Origin: JAWXBM01 sp034440115
GTDB lineage: Bacteria > Pseudomonadota > Gammaproteobacteria > Xanthomonadales > SZUA-36
DNA: 8,892 nt
Assembly: GCA_034440115.1 (NCBI GenBank)
Contig: JAWXBM010000153.1
Coordinates: 1 to 8,892 of the forward strand
Direction of reading: 5' to 3'
The position numbers and the translations under genes were made by a program. The number at the start of each line of letters is the position of its first letter. The first letter of the stretch is position 1. This document shows positions 6,275-8,892 of this stretch, in pieces. The notes below the pieces were generated by a model. It searched no databases, was not told the origin of the DNA, and saw nothing but the letters and a program-made list of their open reading frames with translations.

Positions 6275-8737
6275 TTATTGGGACTCGTTGGCACCATTAA
6301 CATCGCGCAAGCGTTCATTGCGCGGATCGAAAGGGCTGTCGGCAATAACCGTGGCAGCGAAGTTCTTGCCGAGAATTTCAATCTCCATGGTGGTGCCCAG
6401 CACGGCCCATTCGGAGTGCACCATGGCCAGCGCCAGCGATGCTTGAATGCGGCAACCAAAATTACCACCGGTGGCGCGGCCGATCAGCTCGCCGTTACGC
6501 AACAAGGCATTATTGCCCAGGGCATCGGCGTCTTCCACGTCATGCACTTGCAGTGTGACCAACTGCTGGGTCAGGCCCGTTGCCTGTTTTTGCAGCAGCG
6601 CCTCGCGGCCCACGAAATCTCCTTTCTGCAGATCGACAAAACGCTCCATGCCCGATTCAAAGGCCGAGTATTCGATCGACAGTTCGGTACCGATCATGCG
6701 GTAGGATTTTTCATAGCGCATGGAGTCCATGGCGCGAATGCCAAAGGGTTTCAGGCCGAGGTCTGCTCCGGCCTCCATCAGCGCATCAAAAATTTGATTC
6801 TGGTGTTCGATGGAATGGTGCAACTCCCAGCCCAGCTCGCCCACATAGTTCACTCGCAGGGCATTGACCGGCGCATCACCTATCTGAATGTTGCGGGCGC
6901 TCAGCCAGGGAAACGCAGCATTGGAAAAATCAGCCGATGAAACGCGCTGGAGCAACTGCCGCGACTTGGGTCCGGCCACCACCAACACGCCGATGGCGCC
7001 ACTGAGCTGGGTAAACTGCACGCTGCCATCGTGCGGCAGGTGCTTTTGCAAATAGTCGTGATCCAGCCGTTGCCAGCCACCGGCAGATACCAGGTAAAAG
7101 GATTGATCCGATTCACGCAGCAGGGTGAATTCGGAATGCACGCCGCCGCGTTGATTCAGCGCGTGACACAGCGCGATTTTGCCGTTGACGCGGGGCAGGC
7201 GATTGGCTACAAAACCATCGAGGAGTTTTTCCGCGCCCGGCCCGGCAATGCGGCATTTGGCGAAGGAAGTCATATCCAGCAAGCCGACGTTTTGAGTGAC
7301 GTTCCCGACCTCCCGCCCAACGGCCGCAAACCACTTCGAGCGGCGGAAGGACCAGTCGTCTTGCTGCACCATGCCATCGGTGGCAAACCAGTTGGGCCGC
7401 TCCCAGCCGGATTTCTGCCCGAACACAGCCCCGAGAGCCTGCATGCGCTCGTAACAGGGCGCTGTGCGCAAGGGCCGCGCCGCAGGGCGCTCTTCATCCG
7501 GATAATGAATCACGAACACATTGGCGTAGGCTTCTTCGTTCTTTTCCAGCAGATAGTTGCGCGTGACGTAATCGCCGAAACGACGCGGCTCCACCCCCAG
7601 CATGTCTACCGTGGGTTCGCCTTCCACAATCCACTCGGCCAGCTGCCAGCCGGCTCCACCGGCTGCCGTGATGCCAAAGCTATGACCTTCGCTGAGCCAG
7701 AAATTATCCAGCCCCCAGGCCGGCCCGACGATGGGATTGCCATCCGGCGTGTAAGCAATAGCGCCGTTGTAAACCTGCTTCACGCCAACTTCGGCAAAGG
7801 CGGGAACGCGCGCCATGGCGGCTTCGATATGTGGCGTGAGTCGCTCGAGGTCTTCCTGAAACAGTTCGTACTGTGCTTCTGGTTTGGGGCCATCCACATA
7901 GCAGCACGGCGCGCCTTTTTCGTAGGGGCCCAGAATAAAGCCACCGGCTTCCTCGCGCAGATACCAGGAGCCGTCCGACTCACGCAATACGGCCATTTCA
8001 GGCAAGCCAGCCGCCCGGCGGCGCAGCAATTCGGGGTGGGGTTCGGTGACGATGAACTGGTGCTGTACCGGCATAACCGGCACATCCAACCCGACCATGG
8101 CGCCGGTCTGGCGGGCGTAACTGCCGCTGGCTGATACCACGTGCTCACAGACTATGTCGCCTTTATCGGTGTGTACCCGCCAACGACCGGAAGACGTCTG
8201 CTCCATGCCCAGTACGGCAGTGTTACGATAAATGCTGGCACCACGCTCACGCGCGCCGCGCGCCAAAGCCTGGGTCAGATCGGCGGGCTGGATATAGCCA
8301 TCATCGGCATGCAGAATGGCGCCGACCAGGCCATCGATTTCGCATAAGGGCCAAAGCGCTTTGACCTCCGCCGGAGTGAGGAACCGCACGTCCACACCAA
8401 TGGTGCGGGCAGTGGCTGCGTACTGCCGGTATTCGTCCATGCGGTCGCGGTTCATGGCCAGGCGCAAATTACCGACTTTACGGAAGCCCACGTTCAGGCC
8501 GGTTTCGGCTTCCAGTTCCTGATACAGCTTGACCGAATATTTGTGCAACTGACCGACGCTGTAGCTCATGTTGAATAGCGGTAGAAGCCCTGCTGCATGC
8601 CAGGTGGAGCCGGAAGTCAGCTCGGCTTTCTCCAGCAGCACCACTTCATCGCCCCAACCTTTTTTGGCCAGGTGATACAGCGCGCTGACACCCACCACGC
8701 CACCACCGATAACGACTACTTTGGCTGCCGTTTTCAT
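6275..8737 (-). CDS. Dimethylglycine dehydrogenase-like FAD/folate enzyme
   Basis: This is a DMGDH/SARDH-family flavoprotein that probably demethylates dimethylglycine to sarcosine, passing the carbon to tetrahydrofolate; electrons would go to ETF or oxygen. The 820-aa product is full length. Residues 5-375 form the DAO-type FAD domain: GGGVVG at 11-16, Glu36, and SGSTWHAAGL at 42-51, whose His47 is the family's covalent FAD attachment residue. VQHQFIV (His226) and SWYLRE (Tyr259) fit the His/Tyr active-site pair described for bacterial dimethylglycine oxidase. A central domain follows (about 376-430), then a GcvT fold with VGELGWELH (632-640) and FESGMERFVDLQKGDFVGRE (693-712), and a C-terminal barrel to about 800. 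Glu536 in GGVHSEFTL and EIEILGKNF resemble mammalian DMGDH more than sarcosine dehydrogenase (compared from memory). The SPFDP end is shared with the latter, so substrate choice is uncertain. The next genes encode a sarcosine oxidase, which favours dimethylglycine. The ATG at 8737 starts directly before the FAD motif, with a weak GGA about 9 nt upstream. Confidence 0.88.
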   Translation of the reverse strand: MKTAAKVVVIGGGVVGVSALYHLAKKGWGDEVVLLEKAELTSGSTWHAAGLLPLFNMSYSVGQLHKYSVKLYQELEAETGLNVGFRKVGNLRLAMNRDRMDEYRQYAATARTIGVDVRFLTPAEVKALWPLCEIDGLVGAILHADDGYIQPADLTQALARGARERGASIYRNTAVLGMEQTSSGRWRVHTDKGDIVCEHVVSASGSYARQTGAMVGLDVPVMPVQHQFIVTEPHPELLRRRAAGLPEMAVLRESDGSWYLREEAGGFILGPYEKGAPCCYVDGPKPEAQYELFQEDLERLTPHIEAAMARVPAFAEVGVKQVYNGAIAYTPDGNPIVGPAWGLDNFWLSEGHSFGITAAGGAGWQLAEWIVEGEPTVDMLGVEPRRFGDYVTRNYLLEKNEEAYANVFVIHYPDEERPAARPLRTAPCYERMQALGAVFGQKSGWERPNWFATDGMVQQDDWSFRRSKWFAAVGREVGNVTQNVGLLDMTSFAKCRIAGPGAEKLLDGFVANRLPRVNGKIALCHALNQRGGVHSEFTLLRESDQSFYLVSAGGWQRLDHDYLQKHLPHDGSVQFTQLSGAIGVLVVAGPKSRQLLQRVSSADFSNAAFPWLSARNIQIGDAPVNALRVNYVGELGWELHHSIEHQNQIFDALMEAGADLGLKPFGIRAMDSMRYEKSYRMIGTELSIEYSAFESGMERFVDLQKGDFVGREALLQKQATGLTQQLVTLQVHDVEDADALGNNALLRNGELIGRATGGNFGCRIQASLALAMVHSEWAVLGTTMEIEILGKNFAATVIADSPFDPRNERLRDVNGANESQ

Positions 8738-8892
8738 GGCGTGGTTCCAGTTGCAGCGCTGCGTGAGCGCCGCCGCTGGCGCCCGGCCGTTGACTCATCG
8801 CTGAGCTTTGCAGCCGGTCTGCTGACTGCAGCAAACAGTTTGGTAAAGGGATGGTGTTTGTGTGGAATGGCCATGGCGGCGACAAAGTGCCC
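8734..8892 (-). CDS. Possible C-terminal end of an unrecognised upstream gene
   Basis: One minus-strand frame is open from the right edge of the window for 52 codons and stops at TGA (8736-8734), overlapping the dehydrogenase ATG as ATGA, the classic overlap of co-translated genes. The peptide reads GHFVAAMAIPHKHHPFTKLF, then a polar, basic tail (RQRRRSRSAATGTTP) that looks like a disordered C-terminus. I do not recognise a family. In betaine-catabolism clusters this place may be taken by a transporter or a demethylation gene, but nothing here shows that. A 52-codon open frame in GC-rich DNA can arise by chance. Another frame in the same stretch is also open but would overlap the dehydrogenase by about 90 nt. 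Confidence 0.35.
   Translation of the reverse strand, partial: GHFVAAMAIPHKHHPFTKLFAAVSRPAAKLSDESTAGRQRRRSRSAATGTTP

Noticed and set aside
7031..8134. Plus-strand open frame of 367 codons
   Set aside because: It lies wholly antisense to the conserved dehydrogenase gene, matches no family I recognise, and is a typical shadow of GC-rich codon use.
8820..8833. TGCTG/CAGCA inverted repeat near the right edge
   Set aside because: Arms of 5 bp with a 4-nt spacer are expected by chance, and the element may lie in coding sequence.
8646..8885. Minus-strand frame of 79 codons at the right end
   Set aside because: It needs a TTG start, overlaps the first 92 nt of the dehydrogenase out of frame, and is less plausible than the frame ending in the ATGA overlap.

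Overview
The window is about 8.9 kb of moderately GC-rich bacterial DNA, and every supported gene reads on the minus strand. It looks like a gammaproteobacterium, possibly a marine or Pseudomonadales-type lineage. That placement is an inference from the style of the sarcosine oxidase subunits and from the neighbouring DUF222/HNH-type gene; no rRNA or other marker is present to confirm it.

The core runs from about 8737 down to 1025. In transcription order it is a dimethylglycine dehydrogenase-like flavoprotein (820 aa), then soxB, soxD, soxA and soxG, the four subunits (beta, delta, alpha, gamma) of heterotetrameric sarcosine oxidase. Together they would carry out the last two demethylations of glycine betaine catabolism: dimethylglycine to sarcosine, then sarcosine to glycine. 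The methyl carbons would be passed to tetrahydrofolate by GcvT-like domains. The four sox genes are tightly packed (a 19-nt gap, a 1-nt overlap and an 8-nt overlap). A 65-nt gap with a small direct repeat separates the dehydrogenase from soxB. Key residues can be seen throughout: the flavin-linking histidines of the dehydrogenase and SoxB, the NAD-type glycine motif of SoxA, and the C6/C9/H59/C63 zinc set of SoxD.

Left of soxG lies a 222-nt non-coding stretch (803-1024) with a very AT-rich core, a possible promoter and an imperfect dyad. Beyond it is a gene that runs off the left edge of the window: the N-terminal 267 residues of a DUF222-type protein, a family whose members usually carry a C-terminal HNH nuclease domain. 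That nuclease part lies outside the window.

At the right edge, 8738-8892 holds an open frame without a start that ends in an ATGA overlap with the dehydrogenase start. It may be the tail of another operon gene but is not recognised.

I see no tRNA, rRNA, CRISPR array, insertion sequence or clearly new system. The content is mostly a well-understood catabolic operon, with a few small unexplained sequence structures around it.
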